NCBI RefSeq assembly: GCF_000422965.1
Contig: NZ_AUHB01000006.1
Location: 124,001-188,000 of the forward strand
Length of the DNA: 64,000 nucleotides
Direction: 5' to 3'
Origin: Pleomorphomonas oryzae DSM 16300
Lineage (GTDB): Bacteria > Pseudomonadota > Alphaproteobacteria > Rhizobiales > Pleomorphomonadaceae
Part shown: positions 16,768 through 26,342 of the stretch, piece by piece
Layout of the letters: every line of letters starts with the position of its first letter
Position numbering within the stretch: position 1 is the first letter of the stretch
The notes under the pieces: model-generated
What the model was told of the DNA's origin: nothing
Database searches by the model: none
Seen by the model: the letters and a program-made list of their open reading frames with translations, nothing else
Program-made: the position numbers and the translations under genes

Positions 16768-18159
16768 TCACAACCAGCCGAGCGCCTTCCACCACAGGAA
16801 GTCGATCGGCACCAGCGCCACGAGCGTGATCAGCGCAAGCGGCACCGTCACCTTGACGAGATGGTCGAGCTTTTCGCCGGACAGCTGCATCGCCACAACG
16901 AGCGGGCCGACCTGATAGGGAAACAGCACCGTCGAGAAACCGACCACCTGTGTCATCAGCACCGTCATGGCGCTGTAGCCGGTGAGGGTCGCGAGATCAC
17001 CGGTCATTGGCGTCAACACCGCCGGTGCGCTCGGCACCGTCGTGAACATGCCGGTGACGAAGGACAGGAAGGTCAGCGAGAAAAAGTTGGCTGCGTCATG
17101 CCCTGGTGCCAGCGGCAACATGGAGGTCAGAAAGGCACCGAGCTTGCTGCCAAGACCGGAGGCATTGACCACGGCGCCAAGCGCCAGTGCTCCAGCGACG
17201 AACAACAAGAGGCCGAAATCAATCGACTGCCGGAAAGCCGGCGGGCTTACCACACCGACACGCGGCGCCAGCAACAGCACCGCAGCGGCAAGGCCGACCC
17301 AGGCGGAGTTGATGCCATGCAAGCTGTCGGTCATCCAGAACAGCAAGGTAACGAGCAGGATGACGATCACCTTGCCCTGCCCCGCCTTGCCGTTCTGAGC
17401 GGCTGTCGCGGTCGTGCCGAGCGGCTCACCGACCTTGGCCGGAAAGAGCGCAAGCACCACGCCCACGGTGACGATCGATTTCACGATTCCCAGCACGGGG
17501 TAGTGAAGCAGAAGATAGGCTGTGTAAGAGAAATGGATACCGAGGATGGTTTCTGCCGAACCCGCAAGAACCATGTTCGGAATATTCGCCGGCAAGATCG
17601 CGAAGCTTGGCATGTTGCAACCAATGGCGAGAATAGCGGCAATGCCGATGCGTCCGTTGGAGCCTTTGGCGAAACCACAGCGATCGGCGATCGCCATGCC
17701 GATCGGCACCATCACCACGGCACGCCCCACCGATGACGGCATCAGGAAGCCGAGGATCATCGAGGCGAGCATCAGCCCGCCGATCAGACGCGGATAGCTT
17801 TGCGTCAGGAGCGGCGCGATGACGGCGGCAAGGCGACCGTCAAGGCCGGTGGCGTTGATGGCCGCTCCGATCACGAAGCCGGATATGATCAGCCATACCG
17901 CCGCCGAGGCAAAACCCGAGAACACCAGCGGCGCTGGCTGCAAGCCGGCAATCAACACCGACACGAAGAGCAGAAGGCTGGCGAAATAGCCCGGCACCAG
18001 CGCCGTCGCCCAAAGCCCGAGCGTGACAAGGACGATGGCGAGCGTCACGCCACCCGATGGACCAAGGGCCGCCGGCGAGACGATGGCAACGGCCGCCGCG
18101 ATCAGGAGTACCGCAGCCAAAATGAAATGGCGGAGCGTCAATTGGCTGAGCGTGACCAT
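16768..18159 (-). CDS. SLC13/DASS-family anion transporter
   Basis: A 463-residue integral membrane protein with about 12 hydrophobic segments, of the citrate/dicarboxylate/sulfate permease (ArsB/NhaD-like) superfamily. ATG 18159 (MVTLSQ) has an AGGGA ribosome site at proper spacing; the frame opens 15 codons earlier without one. Substrate is probably a di- or tricarboxylate or another anion. It is divergent from an AraC regulator across an ~80-base region that contains an inverted repeat, suggesting control by that regulator. Confidence 0.8.
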   Translation of the reverse strand: MVTLSQLTLRHFILAAVLLIAAAVAIVSPAALGPSGGVTLAIVLVTLGLWATALVPGYFASLLLFVSVLIAGLQPAPLVFSGFASAAVWLIISGFVIGAAINATGLDGRLAAVIAPLLTQSYPRLIGGLMLASMILGFLMPSSVGRAVVMVPIGMAIADRCGFAKGSNGRIGIAAILAIGCNMPSFAILPANIPNMVLAGSAETILGIHFSYTAYLLLHYPVLGIVKSIVTVGVVLALFPAKVGEPLGTTATAAQNGKAGQGKVIVILLVTLLFWMTDSLHGINSAWVGLAAAVLLLAPRVGVVSPPAFRQSIDFGLLLFVAGALALGAVVNASGLGSKLGAFLTSMLPLAPGHDAANFFSLTFLSFVTGMFTTVPSAPAVLTPMTGDLATLTGYSAMTVLMTQVVGFSTVLFPYQVGPLVVAMQLSGEKLDHLVKVTVPLALITLVALVPIDFLWWKALGWL

Positions 18160-18201
18160 GATCGAGTCCCTGGAACCGTGAAACATGAATTCGAGCCGGC
18201 A

Positions 18202-18223
18202 CACTACCGGAAAGCCGGTGGTG
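18202..18223. promoter_or_regulatory. Inverted repeat in the SLC13/AraC divergent region
   Basis: CACTACCGG pairs with CCGGTGGTG (8 Watson-Crick pairs plus one G-T) across a 4-base spacer between the two divergent starts. It is a candidate site for the AraC-type regulator encoded at 18240. Confidence 0.4.
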
Positions 18224-18239
18224 GCGTTAGATTGCCATC

Positions 18240-19049
18240 ATGCCAAAAAATGTCGCCGACACGCCATTCTTCGAACCATCGCCGGTGTCCTACATCATCG
18301 ATCCGGACCGACCGCTGCTGATCCGCAGCCAAACGCTGGTCGCCAACCGCATCGTACGGCCGCACACCCATCCTCGTGGCCAGTATGCCTGGGCAAGAAA
18401 AGGCGTGCTGCGCATCATCAGCGACCACAGCGTCTGGATCGTCCCTCCGACGCATGCCGTATGGATTCCCGGCGGTACTCGCCATCAGGTGGCGAGCGAG
18501 ACACGGGCCGAGGTGCGGCACGTCTTCGTCGATCCGTCACGTACCGTGCGAGCCGGAGCTCCGCGCCTCGACCGTTGCGCCGTCCTCGCCGTGACGGCCT
18601 TGATGCGCGAGCTCACGCTTCGGCTGGAAGCGATCCTCGCCGAGGAACCCGACGAAACGCGCCGCCTGCGCTTCTGCGACGTGATGATCGACGAGCTCGA
18701 CCGGCTCGAAGAAGCGCCGCTGCACCTACCCGGCGGCCGCGACCCGCGACTCGTCCGTCTCACCCGCCACCTTGGCGAACATCCCGATGACCGCCGGCCG
18801 CTCGCCGAGCTTGCCAGTTTTGTCGGGGCCAGCATACGGACGCTGGAGCGCTTATTCGCCGAGGAAACCGGCCTCACCTACCGCCGCTGGCGGGCCCGGC
18901 TGCGCCTCCTCGCCGCCATCGAGCGGCTGGAACGGGGCGACAGCACCACCGCGGTGGCCATGTCGCTCGGCTACTCGTCACCGAGCGCTTTCACGGCGAG
19001 TTTCCGCGAGGAATTCGGCGAGCCGCCGCGCACCTTCCTGCGCGGCTGA
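18240..19049 (+). CDS. AraC-family transcriptional regulator with cupin sensor domain
   Basis: A 269-residue regulator. Residues ~30-100 form a cupin-like ligand domain (HTHPRGQYAWA, IPGGTRHQV); residues ~165-265 hold the two AraC helix-turn-helix motifs (LASFVGASIRTLERLFAEETG and AMSLGYSSPSAFTASFREEFG). Divergent orientation suggests it regulates the SLC13 transporter. Confidence 0.9.
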   Translation: MPKNVADTPFFEPSPVSYIIDPDRPLLIRSQTLVANRIVRPHTHPRGQYAWARKGVLRIISDHSVWIVPPTHAVWIPGGTRHQVASETRAEVRHVFVDPSRTVRAGAPRLDRCAVLAVTALMRELTLRLEAILAEEPDETRRLRFCDVMIDELDRLEEAPLHLPGGRDPRLVRLTRHLGEHPDDRRPLAELASFVGASIRTLERLFAEETGLTYRRWRARLRLLAAIERLERGDSTTAVAMSLGYSSPSAFTASFREEFGEPPRTFLRG

Positions 19050-19193
19050 GCAAGGTAGCAGCCGCAGCTCGCGGCAAGATCAGTATCTTTGTGCGCGATA
19101 GCGCTGGACGTCCCGCGACCCACGCTGGTACATCCCGTGACCGGACAACCTGATGCCCAGCCGGCAAAACCTTCCCGTGGCAAGGATGCAACC

Positions 19194-19685
19194 ATGGATC
19201 TCCTGGTGAAGCTCTACGATGTCGTCGCCGATCTCGGCCTCGAGCGAAAGCTTGCCGAAAACGGCATCGTCATCCGTCGGGCACTGGCGCCTGAACTCGA
19301 CACTATCCGTGCCTGGATCGCGCCCCGCTTCAGTGCCGGCTGGGTGAGCGAGGCGCAGGTCGCCTTTTCACGCGATCCCAACGCCTGTCTGATCGCCGTC
19401 CAGGACGGCAAGCTCCTGGGCTTTGCCTGCTATGACGCGATCGCCCTCGGCTTCTTCGGCCCCACCGGCGTTGACGAAGCAGCGCGTGGCCTCGGCATTG
19501 GCCGAGCCTTGCTGTTGAAGACGCTTCTTGCCATGCGCGAACGTGGCTACGGCTACGCTGCCATTGGCTGGGCTGGGCCTGTCGACTTCTACGCCCGGGC
19601 CGTCGGCGCCATTCCTATCCCTGGCTCGGATGGCAGCGTTTACGCTGGAATGCTCAAGCCGCTGGCGAATGAACGGGCCGGTTGA
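19194..19685 (+). CDS. GNAT-family N-acetyltransferase
   Basis: A 163-residue protein with the acetyl-CoA-binding signature GVDEAARGLGIGRALL (~100) and the following helix. ATG 19194 has an AAGGA ribosome site 9 bases upstream and is preferred over the upstream in-frame start at 19089. Acceptor unknown. It ends 7 bases before the convergent MFS gene stop. Confidence 0.8.
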   Translation: MDLLVKLYDVVADLGLERKLAENGIVIRRALAPELDTIRAWIAPRFSAGWVSEAQVAFSRDPNACLIAVQDGKLLGFACYDAIALGFFGPTGVDEAARGLGIGRALLLKTLLAMRERGYGYAAIGWAGPVDFYARAVGAIPIPGSDGSVYAGMLKPLANERAG

Positions 19686-19692
19686 GGCAGCT

Positions 19693-20898
19693 TCAGTGGC
19701 CAAGCCGTACCCCGGCATCACCTGTTTTCCGTTCGATCAGCATCGACAGCACGAACACGGCTGAGCCGACAAGCCCGAGCAGCACGCCAACCCAGCCGGT
19801 GGATGCCCAGCCAAAGCCAGCAGCGATCGCCACGCCGCCCAGCCAAGCGCCAAGCGCATTGGCGATGTTGAAAGCAGAATGATTGAGGGCGGCGGCCAGC
19901 GTCTGTGCCTCCTTGCCGACATCCATCAAGCGCGTTTGCAGGGCCGGCACCACCGCAAAACCGGTGCCGATGAGGAAGATGGCAGCGACCGCCGTCACCG
20001 GATGTTTCACGGCCACGGTAAAGAGCGCCAGCACCAGGATGTTCCAGGCGAGCAAGCCGGCGATTGTCGGCAGCAGAGCCCGGTCGGCCAGCTTAGGACC
20101 GACGATATTGCCCGCGATCATGCCAGCGCCGAAGACGCAGAGAACGAAGGGAACTCCGCTTTCCGGAATACCCGACACCTCGATCAAAGTCGGCGTAATA
20201 TAGCTGAACACGGCAAACATGCCGCCGAAGCCGGTGGCTCCAATAGCCAGCGTCAGCCAGACCTGCGGCTGGCGCAAGGCGCCCAGTTCCCTGAGTGGGC
20301 TGGCACCGGGTTTCGGCTGGTCGCGGGGAACGCAGAGCATAACGAGCGCCACGGTCAACAAGCCCAGCGCGCCGACCACGCCGAAGGCGGTCCGCCAGCC
20401 GAGCGCTTGCCCCGCCCACGTGGCGACCGGCGTCCCGACCAGCGTTGCCACGGTCAGACCCAACATGACCCGACCGATGGCGCGCGCGCGCCCGTCCGGC
20501 GGCGCCATGCCGGCGGCGACCAACGCCGCGACACCGAAGTACGCGCCGTGCGGTAGAGCGGTGATGAACCGCAGGATCACCAGACCGGCAAAGCTCGGCG
20601 CCAACGCACTGGCAAGATTTCCCGCCGCAAAAAGCCCCATCAGAACCAGCAATAGCCAGCGCCGCGACAACCGCGCGCCGACAACGGCGATCAACGGCGC
20701 ACCGACCACGACGCCGAGAGCGTAGGCGCTGATGATCCGGCCTGCCTCTGGCATGGTGACCTGCCATGAATTGGCTACGTCGGGCAGAAAGCCCATGGCG
20801 GCGAATTCGCCTGTACCGATCGCAAAGCTGCCGATGGCCAGCGCAAACTCGGCAATGGTGGCAGCACTGAAAGGAAAGGACTTTACGGCGTCGGTCAT
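19693..20898 (-). CDS. MFS transporter, sugar-efflux / AraJ-like
   Basis: A 401-residue, 12-TM major facilitator starting MTDAVKSF. Typical DHA1/AraJ features are the N-terminal FAIGTGEFAAMGFLPDVA and the GAPLIAVVGARLSRR loop between TM2 and TM3. It probably exports sugars, nucleosides or drugs. It is divergent from a LysR gene with a palindrome between them. The longer open frame upstream of 20898 runs into the LysR gene and is not used. Confidence 0.88.
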   Translation of the reverse strand: MTDAVKSFPFSAATIAEFALAIGSFAIGTGEFAAMGFLPDVANSWQVTMPEAGRIISAYALGVVVGAPLIAVVGARLSRRWLLLVLMGLFAAGNLASALAPSFAGLVILRFITALPHGAYFGVAALVAAGMAPPDGRARAIGRVMLGLTVATLVGTPVATWAGQALGWRTAFGVVGALGLLTVALVMLCVPRDQPKPGASPLRELGALRQPQVWLTLAIGATGFGGMFAVFSYITPTLIEVSGIPESGVPFVLCVFGAGMIAGNIVGPKLADRALLPTIAGLLAWNILVLALFTVAVKHPVTAVAAIFLIGTGFAVVPALQTRLMDVGKEAQTLAAALNHSAFNIANALGAWLGGVAIAAGFGWASTGWVGVLLGLVGSAVFVLSMLIERKTGDAGVRLGH

Positions 20899-20915
20899 GG
20901 CGCTCCGATCATATC

Positions 20916-20929
20916 CACGCAATAGCGTG
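20916..20929. promoter_or_regulatory. Palindrome in the MFS/LysR divergent region
   Basis: CACGC-AATA-GCGTG lies 17 bases upstream of the MFS start and 75 bases upstream of the LysR start. LysR proteins commonly bind such interrupted dyads in divergent promoters; assignment to this regulator is inferred. Confidence 0.45.
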
Positions 20930-21003
20930 TCTTTGAAAATCGGTCGCAGCCTAGATTTGATTCCGCCCTCGAAAAACATATGGTTTCGGAAGGACCTTTC
21001 GGA

Positions 21004-21918
21004 ATGAACGGAAGATATATGCGAACCGATCAGGAAGCGGCGATCATCTCGGCCATCGTGCGGCACGGCAGCCTGTCGGCCGCCGCCCGGCAGCTTGGCC
21101 TGTCGGTCTCGGTGGTGGCCGATCGCCTGGCTGGGCTCGAGCGGCGGCTCGGTGTCCGACTGATCGCGCGCACGACCCGCCGCCAATCACTGACCGAAGC
21201 CGGCAAGCTCTACCTTAGCGAAATGGAGCCGATACTCGCAGCCATTGAGGCCGTGGAAACGCGTGTCCGCGACCTATCATCCGTGCCACAAGGCACGCTG
21301 CGAATTTCCGCGCCGCTGCCGATCGGCCGCCGCTGGATCGCGCCGTTCGTGGCCGAGTTCGCCGCGCGTTACCCGGATGTTCGCCTGCAGCTTCTGCTGG
21401 AGGACCGCTATGTCGATATCGTCGGCGAAGGATTTGACCTCGCCATCCGTGGCGGTCCCGCCGTGGAATCGGAATTCTCCGGCCGCTTTCTGGTCTCCAC
21501 CCGGCGGGTGGTGGTCGCAAGCCCGGCCTACCTCGCCCAGCACGGAACGCCAATGCGTCCCGAGGATCTCTCTGCGCACGCCTGTCTGGTATTCAATGGC
21601 GGCGGGCACTTCCATGCCGACTGGCGGTTCGGCCGTGGTGAGGCTGCAAGGATAGTACGGGTGTCGGCACGGCTGGCCACCTCCAGTTCAGAACTGCCGG
21701 TGGTCTGGGCAGCGGCCGGCATGGGCCTGACGCAGAAGTCTCTTTGGGAGGTTCAAGATCACCTTGAGGACGGCCGCCTCGTCACCGTGCTCGACGCCTT
21801 CGAGCCGGACCCGGCATCCTTCTATGCCATCCATCCCGTCAGCCGATCCCAATCCCGCCTGCTGTCGCTGTTCGTCGGTGAGCTATCCGACTATCTGAGG
21901 CAGCGTTTCCCGGCATAA
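21004..21918 (+). CDS. LysR-family transcriptional regulator
   Basis: A 304-residue LysR protein. Helix-turn-helix at residues ~8-65 (GSLSAAARQLGLSVSVVADRLAGLERRLGV in part) and a periplasmic-binding-like effector domain from ~90 with the usual ISAPLPIGRRWIAP start. ATG 21004 follows GGAAGGACC, a good ribosome site; an earlier ATG at 20980 adds eight residues. Probably regulates the divergent MFS exporter. Confidence 0.9.
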   Translation: MNGRYMRTDQEAAIISAIVRHGSLSAAARQLGLSVSVVADRLAGLERRLGVRLIARTTRRQSLTEAGKLYLSEMEPILAAIEAVETRVRDLSSVPQGTLRISAPLPIGRRWIAPFVAEFAARYPDVRLQLLLEDRYVDIVGEGFDLAIRGGPAVESEFSGRFLVSTRRVVVASPAYLAQHGTPMRPEDLSAHACLVFNGGGHFHADWRFGRGEAARIVRVSARLATSSSELPVVWAAAGMGLTQKSLWEVQDHLEDGRLVTVLDAFEPDPASFYAIHPVSRSQSRLLSLFVGELSDYLRQRFPA

Positions 21919-21938
21919 CGGCGCCACGTCCTTCGCCA

Positions 21939-22835
21939 TCAGCCCTTGCGCAGGGCCCGATACTGCGTTGGCGAACTGTCGTGCACCCGCCGAAAGCAGC
22001 GCGAGAAATACAGGGGATCGTCGAAACCGAGATCGGCGGCGATCGCCTTCACCGACTGGTCGGTGGTGTCGAGCAGGAAACAGGCACGCTGGATCTTCAG
22101 GCGAATGAAGAAGTCGAGCACCGTAAAGCCGGTGCGCTTCTTGAACACGGCCGCCAGATGCGACGATGAGAGATTGGCCTCGCGTGCCAAGTCATCGACC
22201 TTCAGCGATCGACTGAGGTTGCCCTGCATGACGTCGATCACCCGGCGGATGCGCTGGTCGAGGTTGTCGTCGCGGTTGGGCGAGCGATGGCGGAGCACCA
22301 CCAGATGTGTAACGAGCTGCCCAAGTGCCATCGACGCCGATAGGAGGTTGTCCGGCGTGTAGCCGCGGCCGAGGATGGACAGCATCTTTTCGAACAGCGT
22401 CGGGATGGCTGGGTCGCGTCCAGGGTGCAGCAGCGGCTCCTCCGGATCGAGCTCGAGCAATTCGGGCAACAGGGCAACCTTGGCACCATCAAGGTGCACC
22501 CAGTAGATCGTCCATGGATCATCGGAATCCGCGCCATAGGCATGCGGCGCGCCGGCCGGCGCCACCAAGGCTTGGCCAGGGCGGATCCGTAGGGCCACAT
22601 CGCCTAGCCGCGCCCAGCCACTGCCGTCGGTACAATAGATCAGCACGGACTGCGAAATGCCGTCAGGCCGCTCAACGAAGTGCCATTGGGCGTGTGGGTA
22701 ATGGCCAACGTCGCTCGGCAAGAGTTCGATCAGCGGCTGCCCTTCCAGCCAGCCGGACACCACCGGACGCGGCAGCACGACCGATCGCTGCCCCGGAAAG
22801 CCTTCCTTGATCCGCTGTTCGCCATCCCCAGTCAT
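21939..22835 (-). CDS. AraC-family transcriptional regulator
   Basis: A 298-residue AraC/XylS protein with an N-terminal arabinose-binding cupin (residues ~20-140, IRPGQALVAPAGAPHAYG) and a C-terminal double helix-turn-helix (DDLAREANLSSSHLAAVFKKRTG; KAIAADLGFDDPLYFSRCFRR). This architecture is that of sugar-responsive activators such as AraC/RhaS. It is divergent from the DUF5107/TPR gene, 124 bases apart, and is its likely regulator. Confidence 0.9.
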   Translation of the reverse strand: MTGDGEQRIKEGFPGQRSVVLPRPVVSGWLEGQPLIELLPSDVGHYPHAQWHFVERPDGISQSVLIYCTDGSGWARLGDVALRIRPGQALVAPAGAPHAYGADSDDPWTIYWVHLDGAKVALLPELLELDPEEPLLHPGRDPAIPTLFEKMLSILGRGYTPDNLLSASMALGQLVTHLVVLRHRSPNRDDNLDQRIRRVIDVMQGNLSRSLKVDDLAREANLSSSHLAAVFKKRTGFTVLDFFIRLKIQRACFLLDTTDQSVKAIAADLGFDDPLYFSRCFRRVHDSSPTQYRALRKG

Positions 22836-22959
22836 ACGCTCAGGCTATCAGAGGATCCTCCATGATGTCCATCGTTCCCGCTATTCACGGCAAGGAGGCC
22901 GGCGCCTAGCGTTTCGACAACGACAAATCCCCCGCTTTCGGGATGGGAAGGAACGCGCC

Positions 22960-25900
22960 ATGAAACAAGTCGAACTCCCCGTAGCGCCCACAGCGCTTAC
23001 CGGGCCGGTCAAGGCGTGGTCCGCACCGCTTGTCATTCCCACCTACGAGCCAGCCCCGGCCGACCGCAATCCGATGTTCCTCGAAAAGCGTGTCTTCCAG
23101 GGGTCGAGCGGTCGCGTCTACCCGCTCCCATTCTTTGACCGTATCGGATCCGAGCTGCGTGAGAAAAGCTGGACCGCGCTGCATATCGAGAATGAGTATC
23201 TGCGCGTCACCGTGCTGCCGGAGCTCGGTGGCCGCATCTACGCCGTCGTCGACAAGATCAACGGCTACGACCTCGTCTACCGCAACCGCGTCATCAAGCC
23301 GGCTCTGGTCGGCCTCGCTGGCCCGTGGCTGTCCGGCGGCATCGAGTTCAACTGGCCGCAACATCATCGTCCCAGCACCTACATGCCGGCTTCTTGGGAA
23401 ATCGTCGAGGAAGCCGACGGCTCGCGTGTCATATGGCTCAGCGAACATGAGCCGATGAACCGCATGAAGGGCATGCATGGCGTACGCCTCAGCCCTGGCA
23501 AAGCCTGCCTGGAACTCGCCGTGCGTCTGCACAATCGCACGGAGCTGACGCAGAGTTTCCTGTGGTGGGCGAACGTCGCTACCGAGGTGCATGAGGACTA
23601 CCAGAGCTTCTTTCCGGAGGACGTTCATTTCATCGCCGACCACGCCAAGCGCGCCACGTCCGCCTTTCCTGGTTGTGAGGGGCGCTATTACGGTGTCGAT
23701 TACGCCGGTCGCGCCAAGCATGGCGTCCCCCCGGAGGAAACACCGGCGCAGTTCGTACCGAAGCGCGGCTACGCGCCCAATGATCTCCGCTGGTATGCCA
23801 ATATCCCTGTCCCCACCAGCTACATGTGCCTCGGATCGCGCGACGATTTCTTCGGCGGCTATGATCACGCCGTCGATGCGGGAATCGTCCATGTCGCCAA
23901 CCACCACATTTCCCCCGGCAAGAAGCAGTGGACTTGGGGCAACCACGATTTCGGCTACGCCTGGGACAGGAACCTGACCGAGCCGGACGAGAATGGCGTC
24001 TCCTGGCCGTATATCGAAATCATGGCCGGCGTCTATACCGACAACCAGCCGGACTTCTCCTTCCTGGCCCCTGGCGAGACCAAGACCTTCTCGCAGTACT
24101 GGTACCCGATCCGTGAGATCGGCGCCGCCGCCGCAGCGACCCTCAAGGCCGCCATCGGACTGAAGCTCGATGGAACCAAGCTGGCGGTCGGTGTTCAGTC
24201 GACCGAGACCATGGCGGATGCCCGGATCACCATCTCAGCGGCCAATGGCGTTTTGGCCAGCAGGGTGACGAATCTCGATCCGATCAAGCCGCTTCTTCTC
24301 ACCGTCGACCTCCCCGAGGGCACGGATCGCGACGACGTGCGTGTTGTCATCGAGAAGGATGGTGCCTTGCTGGTCGAGCGTCGCCCCGTCGACCGGAGCG
24401 AGGTGACCATCCCGCCACCGGCCACCGAGCCGCCGCCACCTGAGGAGATCGAGAGCGCCGACGAGCTCTGGATGACCGGCGTTCATCTCGACCAATACCG
24501 CCATGCGACGCGGCCGGCCGACATCTACTGGCGCGAGGCGCTCCGCCGCGATCCGGGAGATAGCCGGTGCAACACGGCCCTCGGCATCTGGCACCTTCGG
24601 CGCGGCGAGTTCACCGCCGCCGAAGCCTGTTTCCGCAAGGCGATCGAGCGGCTGACGCGCCGCAACCCCAACCCGCCGACCGGCGAGGCGCATTATCACC
24701 TCGGCCTCGCGCTTCGCTACATGGACAAGCCTGAAGCGGCCTATGACGCGCTCTATAAGGCAACCTGGAACGCCGCCTGGCGCGGCCCGGCGCATCTGGC
24801 GCTAGCCGAGATCGACGGCACGCGCGGCGCCCTTGGCGACGCTCTTGCCCATGTCGAGGAAGCCCTTCGCCACGACGTCGAAAACTCTGTGGCGCGCAAT
24901 GTCAGAGCAGCCTTGCTCCTCAAGCTCGACCGAGCGGCGGACGCCGACGCGCTCCTCACCGAGACCTTGGCTCGTGACCCGCTCGACGCCCGTGCGCGCG
25001 CCTTGAAGGGCCTGACGATCAACGGTGACGATCAGCTCTACCTCGACATAGCCATCGAGGCGGCACGTGGAGGCTTCATAGCCGATGCCTTGAGGCTGCT
25101 CGAAGACCGCATCGCCGCTGTCGGCAGTGCCGCATCACCGCTTCTGCACTATCACGCGGCCGATTTTTGTCGTCGTCTCGGCAAATCCTCGCAACCTCAC
25201 CTCGCCGCTGCCGCCAAGGCGTCGTCCAATTACTGCTTCCCGGCGCGGCTCGAAGACATCGCCGTGCTGCAGGCGGCGACGGCCGCCAACCCGGCCGACA
25301 ACCGCGCGCCCTACTACCTCGGCAACCTTCTTTACGACCGCCGTCGTCACGCCGACGCGATCGCCCTCTGGGAGAAATCCGTGGCGATCGACCCTTCATG
25401 GTCGATCCCCTGGCGCAACCTTGGCATCGGCTATTTCAACATCGAAGGCTCCGAAGAAAAGGCCATTGCCGCCTATGACAAGGCGCTTGCCGCCGCTCCA
25501 CACGATGCCCGCCTCGTCTACGAGCGCGATCAGCTCTGGAAGCGCATCGGTCGCTCGCCAGCCGAGCGTCTGGCCGAACTGGAGAGCCGGCTCGATCTCG
25601 TCGCAAGCCGCGACGACCTCAGCGTCGAGCTGTCGGCTCTCTACAACCAGCTCGGCCACCCCGAAAAATCGGCCCCCTTGATCGCCGGCCGTCTGTTCCA
25701 GCCCTGGGAAGGGGGCGAAGGCCTCGCGCTCGATCAGTGGGTGCGTGGGCACCTCGGCCTCGGCCGCAAGGCGCTCGCCGCCGGCAATGCCGGGCTGGCG
25801 GTGACCGAATTCGAGGCGGCACTCAACCCGCCGCACTCGCTAGGCGAGGCGCGCCATCTCCTCGCCAACCAGAGCGATGTGCATTACTGGCTCGGCAAGG

Positions 25901-26331
25901 CACTTGCCGCCGCCGGCCGCACCGAGGAGGCACACCGCTGGCTGACGCTCGCTGCCGAGTTCGCCGGCGACTTCCTCGGGATGGAAGTGCGCGCCTACTC
26001 GGAGAAGACCTTCTTCTCGGCCCTGTCGCTTCTCGCACTTGGCCGCAAAGCGGAGGCCGAGAAGCTGCTTGGCGAACTCCGTACCTATGCCGAAGAGACG
26101 ATGGCGAGCCCGGCGAAGATCGATTATTTCGCCACCTCACTGCCGACCATGCTGCTGTTTGACGACGACCTTCAGCTCCGTCGGCGCGTCTCCGCTCATG
26201 TCATGCTCGCCGAAGCGGCCATTGGCCTCGGCGACACATCAACCGGCCGCGAGCACCTTCAGGAAGTTCTGAAGCTGGACCCCAACCACGCGCTCGCTGC
26301 CGACCTCCTCAGCGATCTTCCCAATGGCTGA
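22960..26331 (+). CDS. DUF5107 domain / tetratricopeptide repeat protein
   Basis: A large 1,123-residue protein without a signal peptide. Residues ~25-480 match the DUF5107 type, with a mutarotase-like feel (NEYLRVTVLPELGGRIYAVV; GIEFNWPQHH; WYPIREIG). A proline/acidic linker follows at ~485-497, then ~620 residues of helical TPR repeats (LGIWHLRRGEFTAAEACFRKA; LGNLLYDRRRHADAIALWEKS, in part). ATG 22960 is preceded by GGGAAGGA. An aldose 1-epimerase starts 11 bases later in the same unit and an AraC sugar-type regulator is divergent. I infer a role in carbohydrate metabolism; no biochemical activity can be assigned. Confidence 0.85.
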   Translation: MKQVELPVAPTALTGPVKAWSAPLVIPTYEPAPADRNPMFLEKRVFQGSSGRVYPLPFFDRIGSELREKSWTALHIENEYLRVTVLPELGGRIYAVVDKINGYDLVYRNRVIKPALVGLAGPWLSGGIEFNWPQHHRPSTYMPASWEIVEEADGSRVIWLSEHEPMNRMKGMHGVRLSPGKACLELAVRLHNRTELTQSFLWWANVATEVHEDYQSFFPEDVHFIADHAKRATSAFPGCEGRYYGVDYAGRAKHGVPPEETPAQFVPKRGYAPNDLRWYANIPVPTSYMCLGSRDDFFGGYDHAVDAGIVHVANHHISPGKKQWTWGNHDFGYAWDRNLTEPDENGVSWPYIEIMAGVYTDNQPDFSFLAPGETKTFSQYWYPIREIGAAAAATLKAAIGLKLDGTKLAVGVQSTETMADARITISAANGVLASRVTNLDPIKPLLLTVDLPEGTDRDDVRVVIEKDGALLVERRPVDRSEVTIPPPATEPPPPEEIESADELWMTGVHLDQYRHATRPADIYWREALRRDPGDSRCNTALGIWHLRRGEFTAAEACFRKAIERLTRRNPNPPTGEAHYHLGLALRYMDKPEAAYDALYKATWNAAWRGPAHLALAEIDGTRGALGDALAHVEEALRHDVENSVARNVRAALLLKLDRAADADALLTETLARDPLDARARALKGLTINGDDQLYLDIAIEAARGGFIADALRLLEDRIAAVGSAASPLLHYHAADFCRRLGKSSQPHLAAAAKASSNYCFPARLEDIAVLQAATAANPADNRAPYYLGNLLYDRRRHADAIALWEKSVAIDPSWSIPWRNLGIGYFNIEGSEEKAIAAYDKALAAAPHDARLVYERDQLWKRIGRSPAERLAELESRLDLVASRDDLSVELSALYNQLGHPEKSAPLIAGRLFQPWEGGEGLALDQWVRGHLGLGRKALAAGNAGLAVTEFEAALNPPHSLGEARHLLANQSDVHYWLGKALAAAGRTEEAHRWLTLAAEFAGDFLGMEVRAYSEKTFFSALSLLALGRKAEAEKLLGELRTYAEETMASPAKIDYFATSLPTMLLFDDDLQLRRRVSAHVMLAEAAIGLGDTSTGREHLQEVLKLDPNHALAADLLSDLPNG

Positions 26332-26342
26332 GGAGGACTGAC

